Shown here: positions 6,156 through 12,851 of the stretch, piece after piece
Layout: the number at the start of each line of letters is the position of its first letter
How positions within the stretch are numbered: the stretch's first letter is position 1
Position numbers and translations under genes: made by a program
The notes under the pieces: model-generated
What the model was told of the DNA's origin: nothing
Database searches by the model: none
Seen by the model: the letters and a program-made list of their open reading frames with translations, nothing else
Source: an uncultured Bacteroidales bacterium
Lineage (GTDB): Bacteria > Bacteroidota > Bacteroidia > Bacteroidales > UBA4417
Reading direction: 5' to 3'
Assembly (NCBI GenBank): GCA_937965665.1
Contig: CALCJE010000303.1
Span: 1-12,851 of the forward strand
DNA: 12,851 bases

Positions 6156-7808
6156 TTACGGATGTGACTTATACACCGTTTTCCCGTTTACGATCGTATA
6201 AAGAACCTTTGAACTCAGTATTTTGTTCTCTTGCGCTTTGACAAGATCAGTATTTAATATGGTGAAGTCAGCCATCTTACCAACTTCGATGCTGCCTCTT
6301 TCATTTTCAGTAAAGGCTGCTTTTGCGGCCCATATTGTTATACTTTTCAAGGCATCCATCCGCGAAAGTGCATTTTCCATCATGTATCCCTCAGCGGGCT
6401 CACCTTCTGCATTTTTACGGGCTACAGAAGCATAAAAAGTTTTGATTGGTTCGATGCCTTCAATCGGGAAATCGGTACCGTTCGGTATCCACCCGTTTTG
6501 CTGAAGCAGGCGGTTATAAGCATAGGCATTTTTAAGCCTTGCAAAACCAATCCTAAAATGGGCCCATGCCATATCCGAAGTTGCATGTGTTGCCTGTATT
6601 GAAGGAATTATGTGGTACTTCATAAAAAGTTCGAAATCATTTTCATTGACCACCTGGGCATGTTCGATGCGCCAGCGCCTGTCGTCGCCCGGCTTCAGGA
6701 ATTTGCCATATGTGTGTAACACCATCCTAACGGCTGAATCGCCGATAGCATGTGTATTCATCTGGAAACCATGATCGTAAGCTTTTTTGCAAATTTCTGT
6801 CAATTCCGCAGGTGAAGTTACCAGTATACCCTGGTTCTTCGGATCGTCGAGGTAAGGACTCAACATGCAAGCACCCCTTGAGCCCAGCGCACCATCAGCA
6901 TACATTTTAATAGCTCCAACCCTTAGGAATGGTGTATGGTAAATGGTGTCCCTGAGAAAATAATTAAAATTTTCTTCTGTCGGACTGAGCCAGGCATCAA
7001 TACGCAGATTCAGACTGCCTGACTTTTGCAGCGAATCGAGAAGCAGTATTTCAGATTTATTGATGCCAGCATCAGTAACAGCCGTTAATCCAGCCTGGTG
7101 ACAAAGTGCGGCAGCGGTTTCGAGCATGGCGCAGATTTCATTTACTGATGGCAGAGGAACGGCATTCCGCAATTTATCAGCCATATCCTCCAGAAAAATG
7201 CCGGTAAAACTTCCATTGTGAATCACAGCCTGTCCTTTTTTACCCGGGAAGTCAATTCCGGAAGCCTTTATAGCGGCTTCGCTTGCCAGCACAGCATGTC
7301 CGTCAACACGCGTAATTACCACCGGGACACCCGGGAATAATTTATTCAGCATCGTATTATCGGGAAACACTTTTTCAGGCCATTTATTCTGGTCCCATCC
7401 GCGACCGACAATCCAGCCATCGGGGTGTGTTTTTCGGTAATCCTGCAATATTTCGAGCACTTCGTCGAACGAACGGGCCTGTGTGAGGTCGGCATACCGC
7501 AGTCCTAAGGCAAAGCCTGTAAAATGCGAATGCGCATCTGTAAAGCCCGGATAAACATATGCACCGCCCACATTAATGTTTTCAGGAGCCCAATACCTGC
7601 TCCGGACATTGGCATCGGTACCGAAAGCTATTATTTTACCACCTTTCACGGCAATACAATTTACATCGTGTGAGAGGCTGTCGGGTGCATAAACATGGGC
7701 ATTATAAATGATCAGATCTGCTTTCTTTTTCAGATCGTGGCAAGCCAGCAAACTGATGCACAGTGCAAACGGGAGCAGAACATGCAAAGTTTTTATATGG
7801 TTTTTCAT
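6156..7808 (-). CDS. Lipoprotein metal-dependent amidohydrolase, YtcJ/amidohydrolase_3 family
   Basis: This 550-residue protein has a lipoprotein signal with lipobox LLA-C (Cys23). The residues after it (HDLKKK) lack the acidic pair linked to surface export, so a periplasm-facing lipoprotein is likely. After a small N-terminal beta domain (30-85, completed by 505-550), the TIM-barrel begins with DAHSHF (91-96), giving the paired metal-binding histidines H93 and H95. The rest follows the YtcJ-type order: GRGWDQNKWPE (135-145), RVDGHAVLAS (167-176), IKMYADGALGSR (300-311, with K301 a candidate metal-bridging Lys), NTHAIGD (351-357), RIEHAQ (380-385) and GTDFPIE (444-450, D446 the catalytic Asp candidate). 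Relatives hydrolyse N-substituted amides or formamides, but most are uncharacterised and the substrate cannot be read here. The gene precedes the OsmC gene on the same strand. Confidence 0.9.
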   Translation of the reverse strand: MKNHIKTLHVLLPFALCISLLACHDLKKKADLIIYNAHVYAPDSLSHDVNCIAVKGGKIIAFGTDANVRSRYWAPENINVGGAYVYPGFTDAHSHFTGFALGLRYADLTQARSFDEVLEILQDYRKTHPDGWIVGRGWDQNKWPEKVFPDNTMLNKLFPGVPVVITRVDGHAVLASEAAIKASGIDFPGKKGQAVIHNGSFTGIFLEDMADKLRNAVPLPSVNEICAMLETAAALCHQAGLTAVTDAGINKSEILLLDSLQKSGSLNLRIDAWLSPTEENFNYFLRDTIYHTPFLRVGAIKMYADGALGSRGACMLSPYLDDPKNQGILVTSPAELTEICKKAYDHGFQMNTHAIGDSAVRMVLHTYGKFLKPGDDRRWRIEHAQVVNENDFELFMKYHIIPSIQATHATSDMAWAHFRIGFARLKNAYAYNRLLQQNGWIPNGTDFPIEGIEPIKTFYASVARKNAEGEPAEGYMMENALSRMDALKSITIWAAKAAFTENERGSIEVGKMADFTILNTDLVKAQENKILSSKVLYTIVNGKTVYKSHP

Positions 7809-7935
7809 AACTTTAGTTCAGGAATTAAACTTTCAACAATTAACAAGCAGCAAATTCAGCAGGGATCATCCCATTTTGTTTTACATCCGTCAGAGACAAT
7901 TTAAAAACTGTCGCTAGCAGATTTCCCTGTAATTC

Positions 7936-7963
7936 GAAAAAACCATACTGATAAATGCATCAG
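7936..7963 (-). terminator. Weak hairpin and T-run after the GroES-like gene
   Basis: A 5-bp stem (CTGAT 7948-7952 with ATCAG 7959-7963, loop 6 bases) starts 3 bases after the stop of the GroES-like gene. On the minus strand it is followed within a few bases by six T's (complement of 7937-7942). The stem is short and AT-containing, so termination would be weak. Confidence 0.3.
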
Positions 7964-7965
7964 GA

Positions 7966-8340
7966 TCAGATAATGGTTTCATCTCTTTCGAGCAGCAGGA
8001 TGCTATACTGCGGTACAATAAAGTATTTCTGATCGTTGTACATGATCTCAACCGATCCTTTAGCCATGAATATGGCAAGATCGCCTACCTTGGGCTGTAA
8101 TGGGATATACCTCACTTTTTCATCTTTTTTAGGCTTCCAGGGTTCAATTTCTTCTTCCGCCAGGAATGGAATCGGCATCCCCGGGCCCACTTTAACTACG
8201 TAACCATTACGGATTTCTTCTTTTTCGGAATATCCCGGCGGCAAAAGAAGACCGCTTTTAGTTTTACTTTTCTCTGTTAAAGGTTTTATAAGAACCTTAT
8301 CGCCAACTACAATCAGGTTTTTGAGCTTATCTTCTGTCAT
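7966..8340 (-). CDS. GroES-like co-chaperonin family protein, divergent, without adjacent GroEL
   Basis: The product is 124 residues from the ATG at 8340. The frame stays open to an ATG at 8454, but the -7 element at 8396-8403 would put the transcript start downstream of it, and the extra 38 residues resemble nothing in the family. The Cpn10 pattern is visible: VVGDKVLIKPL at 11-21, a mobile-loop-like segment KSKTKSGLLLPPG at 24-36 with a hydrophobic triplet where GroES contacts GroEL, GYVVKVGPG at 46-54, VGDLAIF at 85-91 and a closing YSILLLER. A charged insert (about 55-80, EEEIEPWKPKKDEK) replaces the usual roof region. It is therefore longer than the roughly 95-residue GroES and probably a paralogue of the true GroES, which should be elsewhere with groL. 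Whether it caps GroEL or does something else is unknown. Confidence 0.8.
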   Translation of the reverse strand: MTEDKLKNLIVVGDKVLIKPLTEKSKTKSGLLLPPGYSEKEEIRNGYVVKVGPGMPIPFLAEEEIEPWKPKKDEKVRYIPLQPKVGDLAIFMAKGSVEIMYNDQKYFIVPQYSILLLERDETII

Positions 8341-8395
8341 TTTTTGTTCAGTGGCTGAAATATTAAATACAATTTCAAAAAGCGTTGCTATGGTG

Positions 8396-8403
8396 CAAAT
8401 GTA
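8396..8403 (-). promoter_or_regulatory. -7 element TACATTTG for the GroES-like gene
   Basis: Minus-strand TACATTTG matches TAnnTTTG exactly. Transcription would begin near 8389, about 49 bases before the ATG at 8340, which supports that start over the upstream ATG at 8454. A -33 box is not clear. Confidence 0.45.
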
Positions 8404-8415
8404 TGACTTTTGGAG

Positions 8416-8423
8416 TACTTTTG
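8416..8423 (+). promoter_or_regulatory. Possible distal -7 element TACTTTTG upstream of mutL
   Basis: This is an exact TAnnTTTG match pointing toward mutL but more than 220 bases from its ATG, back to back with the minus-strand box 12 bases away. It may be a distal mutL promoter or a chance match; no -33 box at the expected spacing. Confidence 0.25.
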
Positions 8424-8496
8424 CAGAATGTTTTAAAAGGTTTGATAACCGCATAGTTTGGGCTTCAGGACTGAATTTTATGATCTCCCGCTGCTA

Positions 8497-8504
8497 TAAT
8501 TTTG
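8497..8504 (+). promoter_or_regulatory. -7 element TAATTTTG, candidate mutL promoter
   Basis: TAATTTTG matches TAnnTTTG exactly and would give a start near 8510 and a leader of about 140 bases. The expected -33 position holds a T-run without the final G, so the match is partial. Confidence 0.35.
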
Positions 8505-8650
8505 TGGATATAGAATCCTTTAAATCGAAAATTTATCTATGCAACACAGGAAATTGAAATCGTAAATCGGCAAAATGATTTATTCGGTTTAAGACTCATT
8601 TCCAAACCTGGGCAGAAAAACTATTTAACACAATAAAATAAAATACAACT

Positions 8651-10507
8651 ATGTCAGATTTGATCAGGCTGCTTCCTGATGCTGTTGCTAACCAGATAGC
8701 TGCCGGTGAGGTTGTTCAGCGACCGGCTTCGGCAGTGAAAGAATTACTGGAAAATGCTGTTGATGCAGGAGCTACGCAAATCAGGCTGTTGGTAAAAGAT
8801 GCCGGTAAAACCCTGATACAGGTTATTGATAATGGTTCGGGAATGTCGGAAACGGATGCCCGGATGAGTTTTGAGCGTCATGCTACTTCAAAAATCAGGG
8901 AAGCCAATGATTTATTCTCTATCAGGACACTGGGTTTCAGGGGTGAAGCGTTGGCATCGATTGCCGCAATTGCCCAGGTTGAACTCAAAACACGCAAACC
9001 TGATGATGAAGTCGGAACATGTATCATTATTGAAGGATCGAAAGTAAAAAGCCAGGAACCTGTTGCCTGCCCGGGCGGTACCACTTTCAGTGTTAAAAAC
9101 CTGTTTTATAACATCCCGGCCCGCAGATATTTCCTGAAATCCGACAATGTAGAATTCAGGCATATCCTGGAAGAATTTCAGCGTGTTGCACTGGTTCACC
9201 CCGATATCGAATTCACCCTTACCAACAACGACAAACCCGTTTTTCACCTCACAAAAGGAAACCTCAGGCAACGGATTGTGCATATTTTTGGCAACCAGAT
9301 TAACGAAAAGCTTTTGCCTGTTGAAGCCAAAACCGAGCTTGTTTCGGTAACAGGATATATCGGGAAACCCGAAACGGCACGCAAAACCAGGGGTGAGCAA
9401 TACTTTTTTGCAAACGGACGGTTTATCCGTCATCCTTACCTGCATCATGCCGTTGAACAGGCTTTCGAAGAGTTGATTCCTGAATCGGCCATTCCCTCCT
9501 ATTTCCTTTATATTGATGTTGATCCTTCCACCATTGATATCAATATTCATCCTACCAAAACCGAAGTTAATTTTCAGAACGGGCAATTATTGTATGCATC
9601 TATCCGAACTTCGGTAAAGCATGCGCTGGGAATGTTCAGCCTCAGTCCGACCATCGACTTTGATACCGAGCCCACTTTCGATTTTGTGGCACCTCCGGGT
9701 TATGAACCCAAGGCACCCACCATCACGGTGAATCCCGACTATAATCCATTCAGAAAACCACAAAATTTCCTGAAATCGAATGCAGGAATGGCGCCAAATC
9801 GCGCAGGCTGGGAAAAAATGTACGAAGGAATCGAAAATAAGGCAGTGCAGCCAACTGAATACCAGCCTGGTATGGATTTCGAACTTGCCCCGGCTCAGCC
9901 TCGGCAAACTGAATCAGCACTTATCCCGGAAGATAATGAGAACACCACCAACAAACTTTTCCAGGTTCAGAACCGCTTTATTGTGGCAAATGTAAAATCG
10001 GGCGTGCTGATTGTCGATCAACGGAAGGCCAATGAGCGTATAATCTTCGAAAGGATCAGTTCAAATGCCGAAGGACAGCCGGTAGCCAGGCAGCAGGTAT
10101 TGTTTCCGCAAACCTTCCAGCTTTCAGCCTTTGATTCGGAAGTAATCAGTGAAATGACAGAGGACCTGGATAACCTGGGTTTCGAAATATCATCGATGGG
10201 TTCAGGCACGTTTGTTATTAATACGGTTCCGGTTAATATTCCAGCTAATGAAATCATTGGTTTTATTGAAAGCCTGCTCGAGGACTACAAAAAGGACCGG
10301 GCCGATTCTGCTGACGACCAACGTATTAAGCTGGCCCGACTGGTTGCAGGCAACCTGGCGGTTAAAACCGAAAAAACGCTTAAAAATGAGGAAATGCAGC
10401 AACTTATTGATGAACTTTTTGCCTGCCAGGTTCCTGATATTGCCCCTGATGGAAGCAAAATTCTTAAAATAATCCAGGTAAACGAAATTGATAAACTACT
10501 CAGGTAA
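8651..10507 (+). CDS. mutL: DNA mismatch repair protein MutL
   Basis: This 618-residue protein couples mismatch recognition by MutS to downstream repair. The N-terminal GHKL ATPase is complete: NQIAAGEVVQRPASAVKELL with catalytic E31 and N35, DNGSGM (60-65), RHATSKI (76-82), GFRGEAL (95-101), then NLFYNIPARR and NIHPTKTEV of the second subdomain. After a Pro-rich linker (about 345-435) the C-terminal dimerisation domain begins near LFQVQNRFIVANVKSG. The endonuclease motif DQHA(x)2E(x)4E of nicking MutL proteins reads DQRKANERIIFE (456-467), and the zinc-binding CPHGRP motif reads APDGSK (598-603), so nicking activity looks unlikely. Length is normal. It heads the plus-strand half of the window and is followed by two rhomboid genes. 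The ATG at 8651 is supported by the universal start of the family (IRLLPDAVANQIAAGEVV). Confidence 0.98.
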   Translation: MSDLIRLLPDAVANQIAAGEVVQRPASAVKELLENAVDAGATQIRLLVKDAGKTLIQVIDNGSGMSETDARMSFERHATSKIREANDLFSIRTLGFRGEALASIAAIAQVELKTRKPDDEVGTCIIIEGSKVKSQEPVACPGGTTFSVKNLFYNIPARRYFLKSDNVEFRHILEEFQRVALVHPDIEFTLTNNDKPVFHLTKGNLRQRIVHIFGNQINEKLLPVEAKTELVSVTGYIGKPETARKTRGEQYFFANGRFIRHPYLHHAVEQAFEELIPESAIPSYFLYIDVDPSTIDINIHPTKTEVNFQNGQLLYASIRTSVKHALGMFSLSPTIDFDTEPTFDFVAPPGYEPKAPTITVNPDYNPFRKPQNFLKSNAGMAPNRAGWEKMYEGIENKAVQPTEYQPGMDFELAPAQPRQTESALIPEDNENTTNKLFQVQNRFIVANVKSGVLIVDQRKANERIIFERISSNAEGQPVARQQVLFPQTFQLSAFDSEVISEMTEDLDNLGFEISSMGSGTFVINTVPVNIPANEIIGFIESLLEDYKKDRADSADDQRIKLARLVAGNLAVKTEKTLKNEEMQQLIDELFACQVPDIAPDGSKILKIIQVNEIDKLLR

Positions 10508-10509
10508 AC

Positions 10510-10544
10510 TTTGCACCTTCACAATACAGAAAAAGTTAAATTTG
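10510..10544 (+). promoter_or_regulatory. Candidate promoter (TTTG, 23 bases, TAAATTTG) for the rhomboid cluster
   Basis: TAAATTTG at 10537-10544 matches TAnnTTTG exactly, and a TTTG at 10510-10513 lies 23 bases upstream, slightly wide for the usual -33/-7 spacing. Transcription would begin about 87 bases before the first rhomboid ATG. This could make the rhomboid genes independent of mutL. Confidence 0.4.
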
Positions 10545-10636
10545 TATAAAATAAAACCAGGAAGATAGTTGGAATGTTAGATTGATTCTGATAACCTGCT
10601 TAAAACATATACCTGATTGTAAACTAATAATAACAA

Positions 10637-11509
10637 ATGAGTTACGAACGATATAGTCCCACCGGGTTTGGATTTTTGCCCCCTGTTGTCAAAAACCTGC
10701 TCATTATCAATGTCTTGTTTTTTCTGGCCACTATTGTGTTAGGCAACACGATGAACCTTGATCTTACGGATATGCTTGGGCTTCACTATTTTGCGGCTAC
10801 CAAATTTGAACCCTACCAGTTTATCACCTACATGTTTATGCATGGCAATTTCTCGCATATTTTCTTCAATATGTTTGCGTTGTGGATGTTTGGCAGTGTG
10901 CTCGAACAGGTTTGGGGGCCCAAAAAATTCCTTCTTTATTACATTATTACCGGTATCGGCGCTGCGCTGGTACATTACATGGTTTTCTATTTCCAGGTTT
11001 CACCTGCGCTTCAAAGCATGGATGTATTTATTGCAAAACCTGATTTAGCTAACCTCCAGCAATTTATTTCACAACACCAGTTTAACCTTGCAAATGGCAG
11101 CCCAGAGTTTGAACAGGCTTTCCAAAATTTCAAACAAAGTTTTGCCACGCTTCAAATGGAGCCCGGAAATATGCAAGCCATGCAGGAAGCCATAAATTTT
11201 GTAACTCTTTACAGGGAGCATTTTCTGAATCTTCCGGTTGTTGTGGGGGCATCAGGTGCCATTTATGGTTTGCTGCTTGCCTTCGGGATGCTTTTTCCCA
11301 ATTCGCTTATATACCTGTACTTTTTTATACCGATGAAGGCCAAGTGGTTTGTAATTATTTTCGGGGCCATTGAGCTTTTCTCCGGGTTTTATAACCAAAA
11401 TAGCGGCGTTGCACATTTTGCACACCTGGGAGGTATGATTTTTGGATTCTTCCTCATTTTATACTGGAAAAAGAAAGCCGACCGCCATCATCATAATTAT
11501 TATCAATAA
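10637..11509 (+). CDS. Rhomboid intramembrane serine protease with a large loop insert
   Basis: This 290-residue membrane protein cleaves other membrane proteins within or near their transmembrane segments. It shows HIFFNMFALWMFG (74-86, with H74 and N78 matching the oxyanion-side residues of E. coli GlpG), the nucleophile GASG (Ser206), and AHLGG (H263, the catalytic His). Membrane segments lie near 18-38, 60-86, 97-119, 200-220, 222-232, 236-252 and 262-277. Between the third and fourth is an extra polar segment of about 75 residues (about 122-197), rich in Gln, Phe and Asn and without a membrane span. By GlpG topology it sits on the extracytoplasmic side, beside the active site. The C-terminus is short, basic and His-rich. 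It is followed 60 bases later by a second rhomboid gene. The substrate is unknown. Confidence 0.95.
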   Translation: MSYERYSPTGFGFLPPVVKNLLIINVLFFLATIVLGNTMNLDLTDMLGLHYFAATKFEPYQFITYMFMHGNFSHIFFNMFALWMFGSVLEQVWGPKKFLLYYIITGIGAALVHYMVFYFQVSPALQSMDVFIAKPDLANLQQFISQHQFNLANGSPEFEQAFQNFKQSFATLQMEPGNMQAMQEAINFVTLYREHFLNLPVVVGASGAIYGLLLAFGMLFPNSLIYLYFFIPMKAKWFVIIFGAIELFSGFYNQNSGVAHFAHLGGMIFGFFLILYWKKKADRHHHNYYQ

Positions 11510-11569
11510 AACGAAATTCATCACGATTGTTTACAGCACCGGGTTACGGAACAAAATGTTGATAAAAAA

Positions 11570-12487
11570 ATGTACTACAACCAGTCAGCGGGAGAAAGGA
11601 TAAAGCGATTAATACGAATGCAACCAGCTATTTCACAACTTATTATTGTGAATGTCGTGGTATGGTTTGCGCTTGCTTTGGTAAAGCTCGGGGGCTTTCT
11701 GTCAGAGCCTATGGGCAGCGGTGGTGATCAGATCTGGCTGAATGCAGCTATAAAATGGATAGGTGTGCCTGCATCTATCCCTAACCTGGTTTCGAAACCC
11801 TGGACGCTGATTACCTATATGTTTGTGCAGGAAGGATTCTGGCACCTGTTTTTTAACATGATCTGGTTGTTTTGGTTTGGCAAAATTTTCATGGAATTTA
11901 TGCCCGGCAAAAAAATTTATACCCTATATTTTATTGGTGGAGTTGCAGGAGCTTTAACTTATATACTTGCTTATAACACATTCCCGGTTTTCAGGGATAC
12001 CATCGAGCTGTCGACTACCATTGGTGCTTCGGCTTCGGTGCTGGCTATCACCATAGCCACGGCAGTGCTGGTACCCGATTACTCGGTGCACCTGTTGTTC
12101 CTGGGGCAGGTAAAGATTAAATACATTGCCATTTTCACTGTTATACTCGATGTACTTATGATCCGATCAGGCAATGCCGGCGGACATTTTGCCCATATCG
12201 GCGGCGCCGTTTCGGGTGCTTTGTTTATTCTTTTCATACGTAAGGATGTAGCGCATCGTTTAGGACTTAAAGGATTCCAATCTTTCCTGTCGGCTACATT
12301 CGGACGTAAAAAACTTCATAAAGTGCACAGCAAAGGCCGGCCACTCACCGATGATGAATATAACAGGCAAAAGGTGATGAAACAGCAGAAGATAGATCAT
12401 ATTCTCGACAAAATTTCGAGAAGCGGTTATGCTAGCCTGTCGGCAGAAGAAAAGGAAATACTGTTTAACAGCAGTAAAAACAACTAA
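11570..12487 (+). CDS. Second rhomboid-family protease with a C-terminal cytoplasmic tail
   Basis: This 305-residue protein has rhomboid signatures HLFFNMIWLFWFG (92-104), nucleophile motif GASA (Ser154) and HFAHIGG with catalytic H209, so it should be an active serine protease. GxSA in place of GxSG is tolerated in the family. Unlike the first copy it has no insert before Ser154. Instead, residues about 225-305 form a polar, basic tail. Its last 50 residues (GRPLTDDEYNRQK, IDHILDKISRSGYASLSAEEKEIL) form a short helical unit that I recall as a small domain (DUF6576-like) at the end of Bacteroidota rhomboids. By topology it should lie in the cytoplasm. The gene sits 60 bases after the first rhomboid and 26 bases before the next gene, consistent with one transcript. 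The two rhomboids share little beyond motifs, so they are old paralogues. Confidence 0.93.
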   Translation: MYYNQSAGERIKRLIRMQPAISQLIIVNVVVWFALALVKLGGFLSEPMGSGGDQIWLNAAIKWIGVPASIPNLVSKPWTLITYMFVQEGFWHLFFNMIWLFWFGKIFMEFMPGKKIYTLYFIGGVAGALTYILAYNTFPVFRDTIELSTTIGASASVLAITIATAVLVPDYSVHLLFLGQVKIKYIAIFTVILDVLMIRSGNAGGHFAHIGGAVSGALFILFIRKDVAHRLGLKGFQSFLSATFGRKKLHKVHSKGRPLTDDEYNRQKVMKQQKIDHILDKISRSGYASLSAEEKEILFNSSKNN

Positions 12488-12513
12488 ATTTCAAAAAGAT
12501 AATATAATTTATT

Positions 12514-12851
12514 GTGGCTACGGCGAAGAAGAAACCGGTAAAAAAACAGAAAGGAAAGATGTCGCTGGCTACCAAACTAATGGTAGTGGTGAACCTTTTC
12601 TTTATTTTACTGCTTTTGCTTTCTTACCTTTCGCTTTATATATCACCTGAGAAGTACTGGTTACTGGCTTTTGCCGGTTTTGTTTACCCGGTTTTCCTGC
12701 TGATCAATGTATTTTTTGTGCTTTTCTGGCTGGTTTTCCTGAAGAAATATTTTCTGTTATCGCTGGTTGCCATACTCTTAGGCTTTAACCAGGTAAAAAC
12801 TTATGTGAAATTCTCTGGTGCTGAACATACGCTTTCGTACGAAAACAGCCT
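12514..12851 (+). CDS. Membrane-anchored endonuclease/exonuclease/phosphatase-family protein, 5' part
   Basis: The frame is open from a GTG at 12514 to the window end (112 complete codons), so the gene is cut off. A GTG start gives an N-terminus of mostly Lys (ATAKKKPVKKQKGK); an in-frame ATG at 12559 is the alternative. The visible part holds three hydrophobic segments at about 20-45, 50-76 and 79-93, separated by an SPEKYW turn, then a segment FNQVKTYVKFSG leading away from the membrane. This layout matches the membrane anchor of Bacteroidota proteins whose C-terminal domain belongs to the endonuclease/exonuclease/phosphatase superfamily, which I recall as following the mutL-rhomboid-rhomboid genes. 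The catalytic domain lies outside the window, so the call rests on the anchor and on gene order. It begins 26 bases after the second rhomboid and is probably in the same transcript. Confidence 0.65.
   Translation, partial: MATAKKKPVKKQKGKMSLATKLMVVVNLFFILLLLLSYLSLYISPEKYWLLAFAGFVYPVFLLINVFFVLFWLVFLKKYFLLSLVAILLGFNQVKTYVKFSGAEHTLSYENS

Larger units (their letters stand above)
8341..8650. other. Divergent control region between the GroES-like gene and mutL
   Basis: These 310 bases hold no convincing gene; the frames open through it are extensions or shadows of the neighbours. It carries three exact TAnnTTTG matches: minus strand at 8396-8403, plus strand at 8416-8423 and 8497-8504. That is more than expected by chance for a region of this size. 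The last 90 bases before mutL are AT-rich with an A-rich leader just before the ATG. No inverted repeat suggesting a regulator site or terminator was seen. Confidence 0.6.

Noticed and set aside
8341..8454. Longer start for the GroES-like gene adding 38 residues
   Set aside because: The -7 box at 8396-8403 lies within it and the GroES pattern begins just after the ATG at 8340.
8912..9586. 224-codon minus-strand open frame opposite mutL
   Set aside because: It is antisense to conserved MutL motifs and has no recognisable domain; it is a shadow of mutL codon use.
1..12851. Search for CRISPR arrays, tRNA or rRNA genes, insertion sequences and defence clusters
   Set aside because: No regularly spaced repeats, tRNA-like cloverleaf, rRNA sequence, transposase or known defence protein was seen in any part of the window.

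Overview
This window looks like chromosomal DNA of a Bacteroidota member (probably Bacteroidales or a relative). The reasons are: several upstream regions carry the TAnnTTTG -7 element typical of that phylum; there are no strong Shine-Dalgarno starts in front of the main genes; the protein families match; and the run mutL - rhomboid - rhomboid - membrane EEP-family protein is one I recall from Bacteroidota genomes. All family assignments were made by reading motifs, with no database search.

Layout. Bases 1-645 hold no convincing gene; there is one doubtful 88-codon minus-strand frame and an AT-rich stretch. Bases 646-4848 run on the minus strand: a small two-repeat OB/S1-like protein, a long RelA/SpoT (RSH) enzyme, a strong intrinsic terminator, an M48 metalloprotease lipoprotein and the ClpS adaptor (the last two an apparent operon). 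ClpS is divergent from a CoA-type Nudix hydrolase, whose stop codon overlaps that of a convergent OsmC-like protein. Further minus-strand genes follow: a lipoprotein amidohydrolase of the YtcJ type and an orphan GroES-like protein. From 8651 the plus strand carries mutL, two tandem rhomboid proteases of different architecture, and the 5' part of a membrane-anchored endonuclease/exonuclease/phosphatase-family gene cut by the window end.

How the genes relate. Most are housekeeping or stress genes: stringent response (RSH), protein quality control (ClpS, M48 protease, GroES-like, rhomboids), peroxide and nucleotide housekeeping (OsmC, Nudix) and mismatch repair (MutL). I found no mobile element, CRISPR array, tRNA or rRNA, and no obvious defence system.

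The points most worth a second look are these. The RSH has lost its ppGpp-hydrolase residues but kept the synthetase and regulatory domains. MutL lacks recognisable endonuclease metal-site motifs. The first rhomboid carries a large insert beside its active site. The GroES-like protein has no GroEL next to it. Divergent promoter pairs fix the true starts of ClpS and the GroES-like gene.
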